A stretch of DNA of 64,000 bases from an uncultured Anaerotignum sp. (GTDB lineage Bacteria > Bacillota > Clostridia > Lachnospirales > Anaerotignaceae), in assembly GCA_910578425.1 (NCBI GenBank), contig CAJTQX010000004.1, forward strand, positions 32,491-96,490, in the 5' to 3' direction. Positions 44,237 through 52,887 of this stretch are shown piece after piece. Position numbers and translations under genes: made by a program. The notes beneath the pieces were generated by a model. That model was not told where the DNA came from, did not search any database, and worked only from the letters and a program-made list of their open reading frames with translations. The first letter of the stretch is position 1, and each line of letters begins with the position of its first letter.

Positions 44237-44425
44237 CGGCTGGAGCAGGCGTTGCCATAAGGAAATTTCATTCTGAAACTGCCTGAAAAATGAGGATTTT
44301 TCAGAACAATTTCTATTTCGGAAGGAATTTTTTTCGGGCATTTGCCGTCTGCGTCTGGCTTAAGGAATCAATCTGAAAGAAAGATTTTTTTCTTAAGCCA
44401 GGCCGTCTTAGGTTGGAGTGGGCTT
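44237..44425 (+). other. trkA-trkH spacer with two perfect hairpins
   Basis: CTGAAAAAT (44283-44291) pairs with ATTTTTCAG (44296-44304). CTGGCTTAAG (44355-44364) pairs with CTTAAGCCAG (44392-44401) around a 27-base loop, ending 24 bases before the trkH start. Neither is followed by a T run. Control of the TrkH:TrkA ratio is a possible role. The sequence does not match the ydaO c-di-AMP riboswitch, which is much longer. Confidence 0.45.
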
Positions 44426-45877
44426 ATGAATTTTAGAATGATCGTCTATATACTGGGCAATATGCTGCGGCTGGAAGGACTGCTGATGGCGGTACCGGCG
44501 GCACTGGCGTTTTATTACGGGGAAAGCCCCGCGCTGAAAGCTTTTCTGGCAACGATTGCCGTATGTGTCCTGACGGGGACGGCGATGGAAAGCAGAGAGC
44601 CGGAAAACAAGCGGATTTACGGCAGGGAGGGCTTTGTTGTTGTCGCGCTTTCGTGGATTATGATGTCTATATTCGGCGCGCTGCCGTTTTACCTGAGCGG
44701 CGCGATAGAGGGCGTGATGAACTGCTTTTTTGAAACGGTATCCGGCTTTACCACAACGGGCGCAACGATACTTTCGGATATTGAGGCCCTGCCGCTGAGC
44801 GTGCTGTTCTGGCGCAGCTTTACGCATTGGGTCGGCGGCATGGGGATACTGGTTTTTATGCTGGCGGTTTTGCCGATGGGCGATGACCGTTCCATGTACC
44901 TGATGCGGGCGGAGGCCCCCGGACCTGTGGTTTCCAAGCTCGTGCCGAAAGTGAAATCAACGGCAAAGCTTCTGTATACCATTTATATCGTGATGACGCT
45001 GGTTGAAATGACGCTGCTGTTTTTTGGCGGTATGCCGCTGTTTGACAGCGTGGTAAACGCGTTTTCTACGGCGGGGACGGGCGGTTTTGCCATCAAAAAC
45101 GCCAGCATAGCGGCATATGACAGCGTGTATTTTGAATACGTGATAACGGTGTTTATGCTTTTATTCGGCGTGAACTTCAACCTTTACTACCTGCTGCTGA
45201 TACGCGATTTCAAAAACGCCCTGCGCAACGAGGAGCTGCGGTATTACGCGGTGATCGTGATTGGATCGATACTGCTGATTACGGCGAACATTTACCGCTT
45301 TTACCCGACGCTGGAAAGCGCGTTCCGTCATGCGGCGTTTCAGGTGGCGGCAATCACAACGACAACAGGCTTTGCTACGGCAAACTATGAGCTTTGGCCG
45401 GAGTTTTCGCGGACGCTGATATTCTGCCTGACGATACTGGGGGCGTGCGGCGGCTCCACGGCGGGTGGGCTGAAGGTTTCCCGATTTATTATACTGCTGA
45501 AAATGGCGGCGCGGGAGGTGCGCCATATCATTCACCCGCGTTCTGTCAACCTGATTAAGCTGGACGGGTATAAGGTGGAGGAGGACGTAACGCATGGCGT
45601 AACGGGGTATATCATTGTGTATATCCTGCTCCTGCTGGGCTCCTTTATATTGGTTTCGCTGGATAATTTTGACTTTACGACCTCGATGACCTCTGTTGTG
45701 ACCTGCCTGAGCAATGTGGGGCCGGGGTTCGGCATGGTTGGGCCGGAGGATAACTTTGGATTCTTTTCCGGCTTCTCCAAATTTGTGCTTTGCATGGATA
45801 TGCTGCTGGGCAGACTGGAGATTTTCCCGATCATACTGCTGTTCGCGCCGCCGGTATGGAGAAAAAGCTATATGTAA
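44426..45877 (+). CDS. trkH: TrkH, potassium uptake channel subunit
   Basis: A 483-residue membrane protein of the Trk/Ktr/HKT superfamily with four M1-P-M2 repeats; the filter regions are visible (ETVSGFTTTGAT, AFSTAGTGGFAI, TTTGFATANYELW, TCLSNVGPGFG, each with the conserved Gly). It forms the K+ pathway gated by TrkA. ATG 44426 after GGAGTGGGC is preferred to an upstream extension. Strongly hydrophobic throughout. Confidence 0.95.
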   Translation: MNFRMIVYILGNMLRLEGLLMAVPAALAFYYGESPALKAFLATIAVCVLTGTAMESREPENKRIYGREGFVVVALSWIMMSIFGALPFYLSGAIEGVMNCFFETVSGFTTTGATILSDIEALPLSVLFWRSFTHWVGGMGILVFMLAVLPMGDDRSMYLMRAEAPGPVVSKLVPKVKSTAKLLYTIYIVMTLVEMTLLFFGGMPLFDSVVNAFSTAGTGGFAIKNASIAAYDSVYFEYVITVFMLLFGVNFNLYYLLLIRDFKNALRNEELRYYAVIVIGSILLITANIYRFYPTLESAFRHAAFQVAAITTTTGFATANYELWPEFSRTLIFCLTILGACGGSTAGGLKVSRFIILLKMAAREVRHIIHPRSVNLIKLDGYKVEEDVTHGVTGYIIVYILLLLGSFILVSLDNFDFTTSMTSVVTCLSNVGPGFGMVGPEDNFGFFSGFSKFVLCMDMLLGRLEIFPIILLFAPPVWRKSYM

Positions 45878-46331
45878 AAACCTGCGCCGTATTTTGGGGA
45901 ATGCCGGATTTGCCTGAATTTTGCCGTCAGACAAAAGGGGTTGCTCTCCTTGCGGAAGACTGGGGCAAAGGCAGGGGTCTTTTGCCGGGAATAGAAACAT
46001 TGTTAAAAAACAACAAAAAAAACCGCCAAATTTCGTAGCTGTGCGGCGGGATAGGGCTTGATTTTTATGCAGGGTATCGTTTATACTATATTGCATGGGA
46101 CAGAATATGACTCAGGCGCGCAAAGGGCGTTTTGCCGGGAAATATGCCGTTCCGCGCTGCCGGAAAACAGGGCTTTGGCGCGGCGGAAGGGGGTATTCCC
46201 GCATTTTCCGCGGAACAAGGCGGAGCATTAGGAGAATGGAATGGCGGACAACGGCCCCGCGCGCAGGATTCCCATATTCAAACTCAGGGATTTATGCATG
46301 ATTTACTATTCTAAAAACAGGGGGACTAATT
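45878..46331 (+). promoter_or_regulatory. hppA upstream region with promoter
   Basis: No gene is seen. TTGATT (46058-46063) and TATACT (46082-46087), 18 bases apart, are a probable promoter, leaving a GC-rich leader of about 240 bases with short inverted repeats (for example GGGGTATTCCCGC). I cannot assign a riboswitch. Confidence 0.45.
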
Positions 46332-48311
46332 ATGGAAAAAATGATGTATCTGGCACCTGTGCTGGGCATTGTGGCATTGGTATTCGCCTTCGTCCTTGCC
46401 GGCAAGGTAGGGAAGATGGACGAGGGAACCGACCGCATGAAAGAAATTGCAGGTTCCATCAGGGAAGGCGCGAACGCGTTCCTGAAAGCGGAATATAAGA
46501 TTCTGGTTATTTTCGCGATTGTACTGTTTCTGCTGATTGGCTTCGGCGTCGGCTGGAAAACGGCGGTCTGCTTTGTTGTTGGCGCGGTATTCTCCACGCT
46601 GGCCGGCTATTTTGGCATGACTGTGGCAACAAAGGCAAATGTAAGAACTGCGAACGCAGCGAGAACCGGCGGTATGAACAAGGCCCTGTCTATCGCTTTC
46701 AGCGGCGGCGCGGTTATGGGTATGTCTGTTGTCGGCCTTGGCCTTCTGGGCGTGGGCGCAGTTTACGCTGTAACGGGCGATGCGAACATTCTGTTTGGTT
46801 TCGGCCTTGGCGCGTCCTCTATTGCTCTGTTCGGACGTGTTGGCGGCGGTATCTACACAAAGGCGGCAGATGTTGGCGCGGATCTTGTTGGTAAGGTTGA
46901 AGCGGGCATTCCTGAGGACGACCCTCGTAACCCTGCGGTTATTGCCGATAACGTAGGCGACAACGTAGGCGACGTTGCGGGCATGGGCGCGGACCTGTTC
47001 GAGTCCTATGTCGGCTCTATCATCTCCGCTATCACGCTGGGCCTGGCTTCTTTTGCCATAGAAGGCGCGGTGTTCCCGCTGGTATTGGCGGCTGTTGGTA
47101 TTCTGGCTTCTATTATCGGTACGTTCTTCGTAAAGGGCGATGAAAATTCCAACCCGCATAAGGCTTTGAAAGCGGGTTCCTATTCCTCCGCAGTGCTGGT
47201 CGTTATTGCTTCCCTCGCGCTGAGCTGGAAATTCTTTGGCAACATGAAACCGGCTATCGCTATCATTGCAGGTCTGGTCGTTGGCCTGATTATTGGTATT
47301 ATTACAGAGGTTTATACCTCCGGCGATTACAGATCTGTTAAAAAGATTGCGGATCAGTCTGAAACAGGCCCTGCAACAACGATTATCAGCGGTCTGGCAG
47401 TTGGTATGGAATCTACGGCGATTCCCATTGTCCTGATCTGCGTAGGCATTTTCATTGCGTTCCAGGTAAGCGGCCTGTACGGTATCGCTCTGGCGGCTGT
47501 CGGCATGCTTTCCACAACAGGTATTACGGTTGCGGTTGACGCATATGGCCCCATCGCGGATAACGCGGGCGGCATTGCGGAAATGAGCGGCCTTGACCAC
47601 TCTGTAAGAAACATTACGGATAAGCTGGACGCAGTTGGCAATACAACGGCGGCTATGGGTAAGGGCTTCGCGATTGGTTCCGCGGCTCTGACGGCTCTGG
47701 CTCTGTTTGTATCCTACTCTCAGGCAGTTGGCCTGATGGAAATTTCCATTCTGGAGCCGAGGGTTATTATCGGTATGTTCATTGGCGGCATGCTGCCGTT
47801 CCTGTTCTCCGCGTTTACCATGCAGTCCGTAGGTAAAGCGGCGTTTGAGATGATTGAAGAAGTAAGACGTCAGTTCCGTACCATCCCCGGCATCATGGAA
47901 GGTACAGGCAAGCCTGACTACAAGAAATGCGTAGAAATTTCTACGACTGCTGCCCTGAAAGAAATGCTTGTACCCGGTATCATGGCGGTTGCGGCTCCTC
48001 TGGTTGTCGGTATACTGCTTGGCACAGCGGCTCTGGGCGGCCTGCTGGCCGGCGCGCTGGTAACGGGCGTGCTGATGGCTATTTTTATGTCGAATGCCGG
48101 CGGCGCGTGGGATAACGCGAAAAAATATATCGAGGAAGGCAACCACGGCGGTAAGGGCAGCGAAGCGCATAAGGCGGCTGTTGTTGGCGATACAGTTGGC
48201 GACCCCTTCAAGGATACTTCCGGCCCTTCCATCAATATCCTGATCAAGCTGATGACAGTGGTTTCTCTGGTATTCGCGCCTCTGTTCATCTCTATCGGAA
48301 GCCTGCTGTAA
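46332..48311 (+). CDS. hppA: Membrane-bound ion-pumping pyrophosphatase
   Basis: A 659-residue polytopic enzyme that couples pyrophosphate hydrolysis to H+ or Na+ export. Catalytic motifs are intact: [11 protein letters not shown] around 179-190, [21 protein letters not shown] and the late [17 protein letters not shown]. The GNTTAA segment (around 436-441) has Ala where K+-independent pumps have Lys, so the K+-dependent class is inferred. It lies next to trkA-trkH, matching a potassium-linked energetics theme. Start AGGGGGACTAATT-ATG. Confidence 0.96.
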   Translation: MEKMMYLAPVLGIVALVFAFVLAGKVGKMDEGTDRMKEIAGSIREGANAFLKAEYKILVIFAIVLFLLIGFGVGWKTAVCFVVGAVFSTLAGYFGMTVATKANVRTANAARTGGMNKALSIAFSGGAVMGMSVVGLGLLGVGAVYAVTGDANILFGFGLGASSIALFGRVGGGIYTKAADVGADLVGKVEAGIPEDDPRNPAVIADNVGDNVGDVAGMGADLFESYVGSIISAITLGLASFAIEGAVFPLVLAAVGILASIIGTFFVKGDENSNPHKALKAGSYSSAVLVVIASLALSWKFFGNMKPAIAIIAGLVVGLIIGIITEVYTSGDYRSVKKIADQSETGPATTIISGLAVGMESTAIPIVLICVGIFIAFQVSGLYGIALAAVGMLSTTGITVAVDAYGPIADNAGGIAEMSGLDHSVRNITDKLDAVGNTTAAMGKGFAIGSAALTALALFVSYSQAVGLMEISILEPRVIIGMFIGGMLPFLFSAFTMQSVGKAAFEMIEEVRRQFRTIPGIMEGTGKPDYKKCVEISTTAALKEMLVPGIMAVAAPLVVGILLGTAALGGLLAGALVTGVLMAIFMSNAGGAWDNAKKYIEEGNHGGKGSEAHKAAVVGDTVGDPFKDTSGPSINILIKLMTVVSLVFAPLFISIGSLL

Positions 48312-48375
48312 GACAATGGAAGTCTGCTACGAGGCAGACGAAGGTCTGAAGCAGAACGGAATCAAATATACATGA

Positions 48376-48445
48376 CAAAAACAGCTATGACGTTCCGGCT
48401 TCCCGACTGCATGAGGGGAGCGGCGCGCCATAGCTGTTCTTTTTT
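48376..48445 (+). terminator. Terminator after hppA
   Basis: AACAGCTATG (48380-48389) pairs with CATAGCTGTT (48429-48438), with further inner pairing, followed by a T-rich run. Confidence 0.8.
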
Positions 48446-48487
48446 ACAAAACATAAAACTTTTCGGAAAGAAAGGAGTGCAGTACAA

Positions 48488-49195
48488 ATGAGAAAATTTA
48501 TTGTTGATGCAAAGGTGTTTGAGGTTTTGCCGCATTACTGTCTTGGCGTAATTGCGGCGAAGGGCGTGGACAACAAGGCCATGAACGCCCGTATTGAAGC
48601 GATGCTGGACGAGCAGGTTGAGAAATTCGCGCAGGAAAACCAGGGAGCGAATGTGCGGGAGCTGTCGAATGTGAAAGCGTACCGCGATGCGTTTACGGCT
48701 CTCGGCATGAACCCGAATAAATTCATGTGCTCCATTGAAGCACTGACAAAACGGGTACAGAAGGGCGCGAAGCTGCCGCATATCAACTCTGTTGTTGACC
48801 TTGGCAACGCGCTTTCCGTAAAATATCAGTTTTCCATGGGTGCGCATGACCTTCGTAAGCTGGACGCAGACATAGAGGTACGCTTTTCTACGGCGGAGGA
48901 TCACTTTTTGCCGATGGGTGAGGCGGAGCCGGAAACCATGCCGGAGGGCGAGCTGGTTTATGTCAGCGGGCATACCGTAAAGACAAGACGCTGGATCTGG
49001 CGGCAGAGCGATGACGGGAAAATTACAGAGGATACCTGTGATGTATTTTTCCCTATCGACGGCTTCGAAGATGTGAACCGCGAACAGGTTTTGCAGGCGC
49101 GCGATGAACTGGCAAAGATATTGCAGGAAGAATTCCACTGCGAGGTCAGGACAGGGTATATCAATAAGGACGAAAATTCGTTTGAGTGCGAATAA
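48488..49195 (+). CDS. Stand-alone B3/B4 tRNA-binding-domain protein
   Basis: A 235-residue protein covering the B3/B4 module of phenylalanyl-tRNA synthetase beta (LPHINSVVDLGNALSVKYQFSMGAHDL is the family core). No synthetase domains are attached. In PheRS this module hosts the editing site for mis-charged Tyr, and free-standing versions may act in trans on mis-charged tRNA; this is inference. AAAGGAGTG precedes the ATG by 7 bases. Confidence 0.8.
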   Translation: MRKFIVDAKVFEVLPHYCLGVIAAKGVDNKAMNARIEAMLDEQVEKFAQENQGANVRELSNVKAYRDAFTALGMNPNKFMCSIEALTKRVQKGAKLPHINSVVDLGNALSVKYQFSMGAHDLRKLDADIEVRFSTAEDHFLPMGEAEPETMPEGELVYVSGHTVKTRRWIWRQSDDGKITEDTCDVFFPIDGFEDVNREQVLQARDELAKILQEEFHCEVRTGYINKDENSFECE

Positions 49196-49204
49196 TCGTA
49201 TGAA

Positions 49205-49245
49205 TAACAGGAGCGGAGCTGTTTATACAACTCCGCTCTTTCTGT
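49205..49245. terminator. Bidirectional terminator
   Basis: GGAGCGGAG pairs with CTCCGCTC (about 49210-49238) around TGTATAAACAG, between convergent genes; T-rich on the right side. Confidence 0.75.
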
Positions 49246-49267
49246 TCAGCAGGATGATATGGCAGGT

Positions 49268-50047
49268 TTACAGTGCGGCGCGGATACCGGACAGGATGTC
49301 ACGATAAGCCTGTATCAGTACAGGCGCGTCAAGGCTGTATGTAAGCGCGTCAAAGCCCTGACGGAAGTGCTCCGGCACAGCCGAGGCATTCACCGTAAAA
49401 TAGATGCAGAATTTCCCCGCGGCGTGGCACGCGTCCAGAACGCGCCGCAGAGCCGCCTGAAATTCCGGCCTGTCAAACTGCCCCGGTATCCCCATAGATA
49501 TGGAGAGGTCAAACGGCCCGATAAAAATACCGTCCACACCATCCAAAGCGACAATCTCCTCAATATGCTCCAGCGCGCCAGACGTTTCGCACTGGGGAAT
49601 CAGGAGCGTTTCGTGGTTCCAATATTCCATCTGCTCTGCAACACCCTGTGCCGCGGCTTCGTCAAAGCCCCAGCCGTCCTTGCGGGACGGGCAGAAACCA
49701 CGCTTGCCGAGCGGCGCATATTTCGCATAGGCAATCAGTTCTTTTACCTGCTCTACGCTGTGTACATCGGGGATAATCAAGCCCTGCGCGCCGATATCCA
49801 GCAGCTTCAGCACAGCCGGACGGCTGCTTTCGCGCACGCGCGCCAAAGGGCACAGCCCGCTGTTTTCTGCTGCGCGAATAAAATCCCGGGTGCTTTCCGC
49901 CTCAAAAGGGCCATGTTCGTTGTCTATTATGACAAAATCCAGCCCTGTCCGCCCGAGGGCCTCCACAACACTGGGACTGCCCAGCTCAAAAAATGTCCCG
50001 ATGGGCTTTCTGCCGTTTGCTAATTTCTCTTTCAAAAAATTTTTCAT
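49268..50047 (-). CDS. HpcH/HpaI-family aldolase
   Basis: A 259-residue TIM-barrel class II aldolase. Motifs: FVIIDNEHGPF (divalent metal and catalytic Arg/His region), VRESSRPAVLKLLDIGAQGLIIPDVHS, CETSGALEHIEEI and DGIFIGPFDLSISMGIPG. Family members cleave 2-keto-3-deoxy acids from aromatic or sugar-acid catabolism, producing pyruvate plus an aldehyde. No other pathway gene is adjacent. The start overlaps the stop of the upstream XRE gene by 4 bases, so they form one unit. Confidence 0.88.
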   Translation of the reverse strand: MKNFLKEKLANGRKPIGTFFELGSPSVVEALGRTGLDFVIIDNEHGPFEAESTRDFIRAAENSGLCPLARVRESSRPAVLKLLDIGAQGLIIPDVHSVEQVKELIAYAKYAPLGKRGFCPSRKDGWGFDEAAAQGVAEQMEYWNHETLLIPQCETSGALEHIEEIVALDGVDGIFIGPFDLSISMGIPGQFDRPEFQAALRRVLDACHAAGKFCIYFTVNASAVPEHFRQGFDALTYSLDAPVLIQAYRDILSGIRAAL

Positions 50048-50289
50048 TGTTTCCTGTTCTCCTTTCCGATTACGGTTTTGCGGGGATAGGGCTTTTTTTC
50101 GTCCGTCAGGCCTGCCAGATAATCCATGCTTGTATCCAGCGCGAGGGCGATTTTTTTCAGCTGTTCAAAGGTATAATAGCGTTTACCCGTTTCCAGCTTG
50201 GAATAATCGCTTTGGTCTATACCCGTAAGCATCTGCATTTTGATCTGCGTGTAGCCCTTTTCCAGCCGCAGGTTTTTCAGTCTTTTCAT
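50044..50289 (-). CDS. Small XRE-family regulator
   Basis: An 81-residue lambda-repressor-type HTH protein: LRLEKGYTQIKMQMLTGIDQSDYSKLETGKR covers helices 2 and 3, and the C-terminal half is short and basic. Coupled to the aldolase gene by ATGA overlap. AGGAGTG precedes the ATG. It probably binds the palindromes in the divergent promoter region 50312-50332 and controls both sides. Confidence 0.85.
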   Translation of the reverse strand: MKRLKNLRLEKGYTQIKMQMLTGIDQSDYSKLETGKRYYTFEQLKKIALALDTSMDYLAGLTDEKKPYPRKTVIGKENRKQ

Positions 50290-50311
50290 GATATCACTCC
50301 TATATGTATTA

Positions 50312-50347
50312 TGTCAAAGTGACCTATTGACATTAGGGTGAAATTGA
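50312..50347. promoter_or_regulatory. Divergent promoter with palindromic operator
   Basis: TGTCAA (50312-50317) and TTGACA (50327-50332) form an inverted repeat. TTGACA with TAAAAT 17 bases later is a strong rightward promoter for the small gene at 50375. TGACCTA occurs twice (50320-50326 and 50345-50351). The overlap of repeats and promoter suits repression by the divergent XRE protein. Confidence 0.6.
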
Positions 50348-50374
50348 CCTAAAATATTTTTGGAGGTGACAGAA

Positions 50375-50578
50375 ATGGAGCATTTGGCCAAAATTCTGAC
50401 ATATCTTTTGCAGCAGCAGGAAAACGGGGAATTTTCTGCGGAAAAAGAGGAAATCGACAGGGCGGAACGCGCCATACTTCTGGAACAGATTGGCACAACA
50501 TTACAGGAGGACGGACTTTCGGATGAAGCGCGGCTTACGCGTATCGTATCGCTTTTGAAGGAATCCGGAAGAAGCTGA
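50375..50578 (+). CDS. Small helical protein of unknown function
   Basis: A 67-residue, acidic, wholly helical protein (MEHLAKILTYLLQQQENGEF, then EIDRAERAILLEQIG). I do not recognise the family. It has a strong GGAGGTG ribosome-binding site at 50362-50368 and a near-consensus promoter controlled by a shared operator with the XRE/aldolase unit. It could be a partner or ligand of the XRE regulator. Confidence 0.6.
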   Translation: MEHLAKILTYLLQQQENGEFSAEKEEIDRAERAILLEQIGTTLQEDGLSDEARLTRIVSLLKESGRS

Positions 50579-50640
50579 GGGGCTTTTTCTGTTCATTTTA
50601 TCAAAAAAGGCCGAAAGCCCCAATATTAAAACATTTTTAG

Positions 50641-50669
50641 TTGTCTTTTTTGCAAAATCCCCCTATAAT
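50641..50669 (+). promoter_or_regulatory. Promoter of the LCP gene
   Basis: TTGTCT (50641-50646) and TATAAT (50664-50669) are 17 bases apart. This rules out the upstream in-frame start at 50641. Confidence 0.75.
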
Positions 50670-50700
50670 AAAAAAAACAAATAGCGGGAGAGTGTCGGTT

Positions 50701-51999
50701 TTGAAGGAGAAAAAAGAAAAAAGCCTGTTCGCGCTTTATTTTAAGGTGCTGTTTATTGTTCTGGCGATACTTGCGGTTTGGGGCGGGATTGCCTATGGTA
50801 TTTTTCATTATCTGGTCGGCGGGCTGAACCGTTCCGAGGTGGACGAAAAAAACCTTTCTGTGAATGAGGAGGTTGTGAAGCAGTCAAAGGAACAGAAAAT
50901 AATGAACATCGCGCTTTATGGCGTGGATTCCAGAAATCAGGACTATAAAGGGCGTTCGGACGCTATCATACTGCTTTCGCTGAACGGAAACACCGGCAGG
51001 ATCAAGCTGGTTTCCATTGCGCGGGACAGCTATGTTTCCGTACCCGGGCATTATGATACGAAAATCAACCATGCGTATGCCTACGGCGGGCCGGAACTGG
51101 CGATACAGACGCTGAATGAAAATTTCGGGCTTGACGTGACGGATTATGTGACGGTCAATTTCGATTCGCTTGCCGATATTATAGACGAGATGGGCGGGAT
51201 TGATCTGGAAGTCAGCGAGGCGGAACGCCAGCAGATAAATGCGTACCTTCTGCGCGGCGAGCCTTTGCGGCAGACAGGTATGGTTCATTTGAACGGACCG
51301 CAGGCGGTAAGCTATTCGCGCATCCGGAAGATAGACAGCGACAGCAAGCGCGCGGAGCGGCAGAGGCGTGTGCTGACCTGCCTGTTTGAAAAGGCGTTGG
51401 AGATCAAGCCGGTGCAGTATCCGGCATATATACGGAAATTTGCGCCGATGGCGGAAACCTCCCTCAGCAACGAGGAGCTTTTGCAGATTGCTTCCATAGG
51501 GATGAAAGGGAGCCAGTTGAAGCTGGAACAGGCGGCGTTCCCGAATGACTTTCTGCCGTATCATGGGGAAACGATTGCGGGAGTATGGTATTATGTATAC
51601 GATACGGATATAGCCGCGGATATGCTCCATCAGTATATTTATGAGGACGTGCCGTTTGAGGAATATGTCCAGCCGGAGAATATTACGAAGCGGCGGAAAT
51701 ATTCCCCCGCGCCGGTGTCTGTGAAACCTGCGGAGCCGGAGGAAACGGAGGAATCTGAGGAAAGCGATGAGCCGGAGGAGGGCTTGACAGAGCCTGTGGA
51801 GGATATCCCGCATGTGCCGGAATGGGTGACGCCTGCCGAGCCAATAGAGCCGGAAGAACCGGAGCCAATAGAACCTCTGGAGCCTGTTGAGCCGATAGAG
51901 CCGGAGCCTGTAGTTGAGCCGGAGCCGATACCCGAAAGCGAGCCTGAGCCGCTGCCGATGGAGCCGACCTGGGTTACGGAGCTGACAGGTGAAGGATAA
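50701..51999 (+). CDS. LytR-CpsA-Psr (LCP) cell-wall ligase with Pro/Glu-rich tail
   Basis: A 432-residue membrane-anchored enzyme that attaches teichoic acid or capsule polymers to peptidoglycan. Short cytoplasmic N-terminus, one membrane span (about 9-32), then the LCP catalytic domain: NIALYGVDSR, GRSDAIILLSL, LVSIARDSYV (catalytic Arg/Asp), KINHAYAYGG and the late SYSRIRKIDSDSKRAERQRR. After about residue 330 a 100-residue tail of repeated E-P-E/x-P dipeptides is unusual for LCP proteins. TTG 50701 fits GGGAGA; GTG 50692 is too close. Confidence 0.9.
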   Translation: MKEKKEKSLFALYFKVLFIVLAILAVWGGIAYGIFHYLVGGLNRSEVDEKNLSVNEEVVKQSKEQKIMNIALYGVDSRNQDYKGRSDAIILLSLNGNTGRIKLVSIARDSYVSVPGHYDTKINHAYAYGGPELAIQTLNENFGLDVTDYVTVNFDSLADIIDEMGGIDLEVSEAERQQINAYLLRGEPLRQTGMVHLNGPQAVSYSRIRKIDSDSKRAERQRRVLTCLFEKALEIKPVQYPAYIRKFAPMAETSLSNEELLQIASIGMKGSQLKLEQAAFPNDFLPYHGETIAGVWYYVYDTDIAADMLHQYIYEDVPFEEYVQPENITKRRKYSPAPVSVKPAEPEETEESEESDEPEEGLTEPVEDIPHVPEWVTPAEPIEPEEPEPIEPLEPVEPIEPEPVVEPEPIPESEPEPLPMEPTWVTELTGEG

Positions 52000-52021
52000 A
52001 GAAGAAAAATAAAAGACATGG

Positions 52022-52056
52022 AAAAGCCTTGAGAATGCTGTTATCCTCAAGGCTTT
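52022..52056 (+). terminator. Terminator of the LCP gene
   Basis: AAAAGCCTTGAG pairs with CTCAAGGCTTTT, 9-10-base loop. A second GCAATA..CTGTC hairpin with TTTTTT (about 52105-52144) follows and may act as a back-up. Confidence 0.8.
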
Positions 52057-52190
52057 TGCTTTCCGCAGATGAAACATATCCTTTTGTGAAGTGACTGCGA
52101 GTGCGGGGCAATACCTGTCTGACAGGCTATTGCGGCGTTTTTTCCGGGTTCAATGATGGAAAACTGCATTGTATCAAAGCCGCAATATGA

Positions 52191-52571
52191 TTATATTTCT
52201 TTCCGGTTTACAACGGAGAGATATTCGCCCATGCAGCAGCCGAGTACAGCCACGCGGCAGGTATAACATTCCCAGCCTTCGCCCGACCACTCCGCAACGC
52301 CGTTTTGCAGGATGCGGTTGATATGGTCGCGGGCATTCTCCGGCGTGCGCATAGGAAACAGGCGGATAAAGTCCGCGAGGGTACCCTCAAACGCCATATC
52401 ATCGGGGAATGCGGCGTCCGTCAGCAGGAAGGATTCCACCTGCCTGGGGGAGAGGATATGCGCCGCGCTGCCGCCGGCAGCCAGCCATTCCGCGCGCGCC
52501 TGCGGGCTGCCGCCAAGGCAGCAGAAGGGTTCGCCTGTTTTACGCATTTGTTCCAGTTTTTCTTTCAGCAT
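52191..52571 (-). CDS. Hypothetical protein, cysteine-containing
   Basis: A 126-residue soluble protein with seven Cys, some paired (FCCLGGS, YTCRVAVLGCCMG). I do not recognise the family. The C-terminal CCMGEYLSV and early Cys could coordinate metal. The left neighbour LCP gene is convergent; the right side is repeat copy 11. No promoter is obvious before the start, where AGGAAGTG (minus) is the probable ribosome-binding site. Confidence 0.6.
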   Translation of the reverse strand: MLKEKLEQMRKTGEPFCCLGGSPQARAEWLAAGGSAAHILSPRQVESFLLTDAAFPDDMAFEGTLADFIRLFPMRTPENARDHINRILQNGVAEWSGEGWECYTCRVAVLGCCMGEYLSVVNRKEI

Positions 52572-52587
52572 AGCACCACTTCCTTAA

Positions 52588-52880
52588 AAAAGACCGTGGG
52601 GCACCGCCCCACTACCCCGCTGGGGCATCATGCCCCAGACCCCGATTGCCGCCACGCAAAAGCGTGGCGGTAGTTTTCTAAAATATAATCCTTCCCGCAA
52701 AACGCAATTTTGCGGCAAACGGGTCAAGGGACGGAGTCCCTTGCGGGAGTTTGGGGGCCTGTGCACCGCCAAGAGGAGGCGGCGGGCGATATGCCCGTTT
52801 TGCAGCCAAAGGCTGCAAAATGCTTTGACCTGGCCCTCAGGGTTTTAACAGGGGGCGGGACAGCGTCCCGCGGTCTTTCA
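52588..52880. repeat. Modular palindromic repeat cluster (copy 11)
   Basis: Units: GGGGCACCGCCCC, GGGGCATCATGCCCC, CCGCCACGCAAAAGCGTGGCGG, CGCAAAACGCAATTTTGCG, AAGGGACGGAGTCCCTTG, and GCGGGACAGCGTCCCGCGG followed by TCTTT. It fills the entire interval between the hypothetical gene and potD. No other element is seen. Confidence 0.75.
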
Positions 52881-52887
52881 TCCTTTA

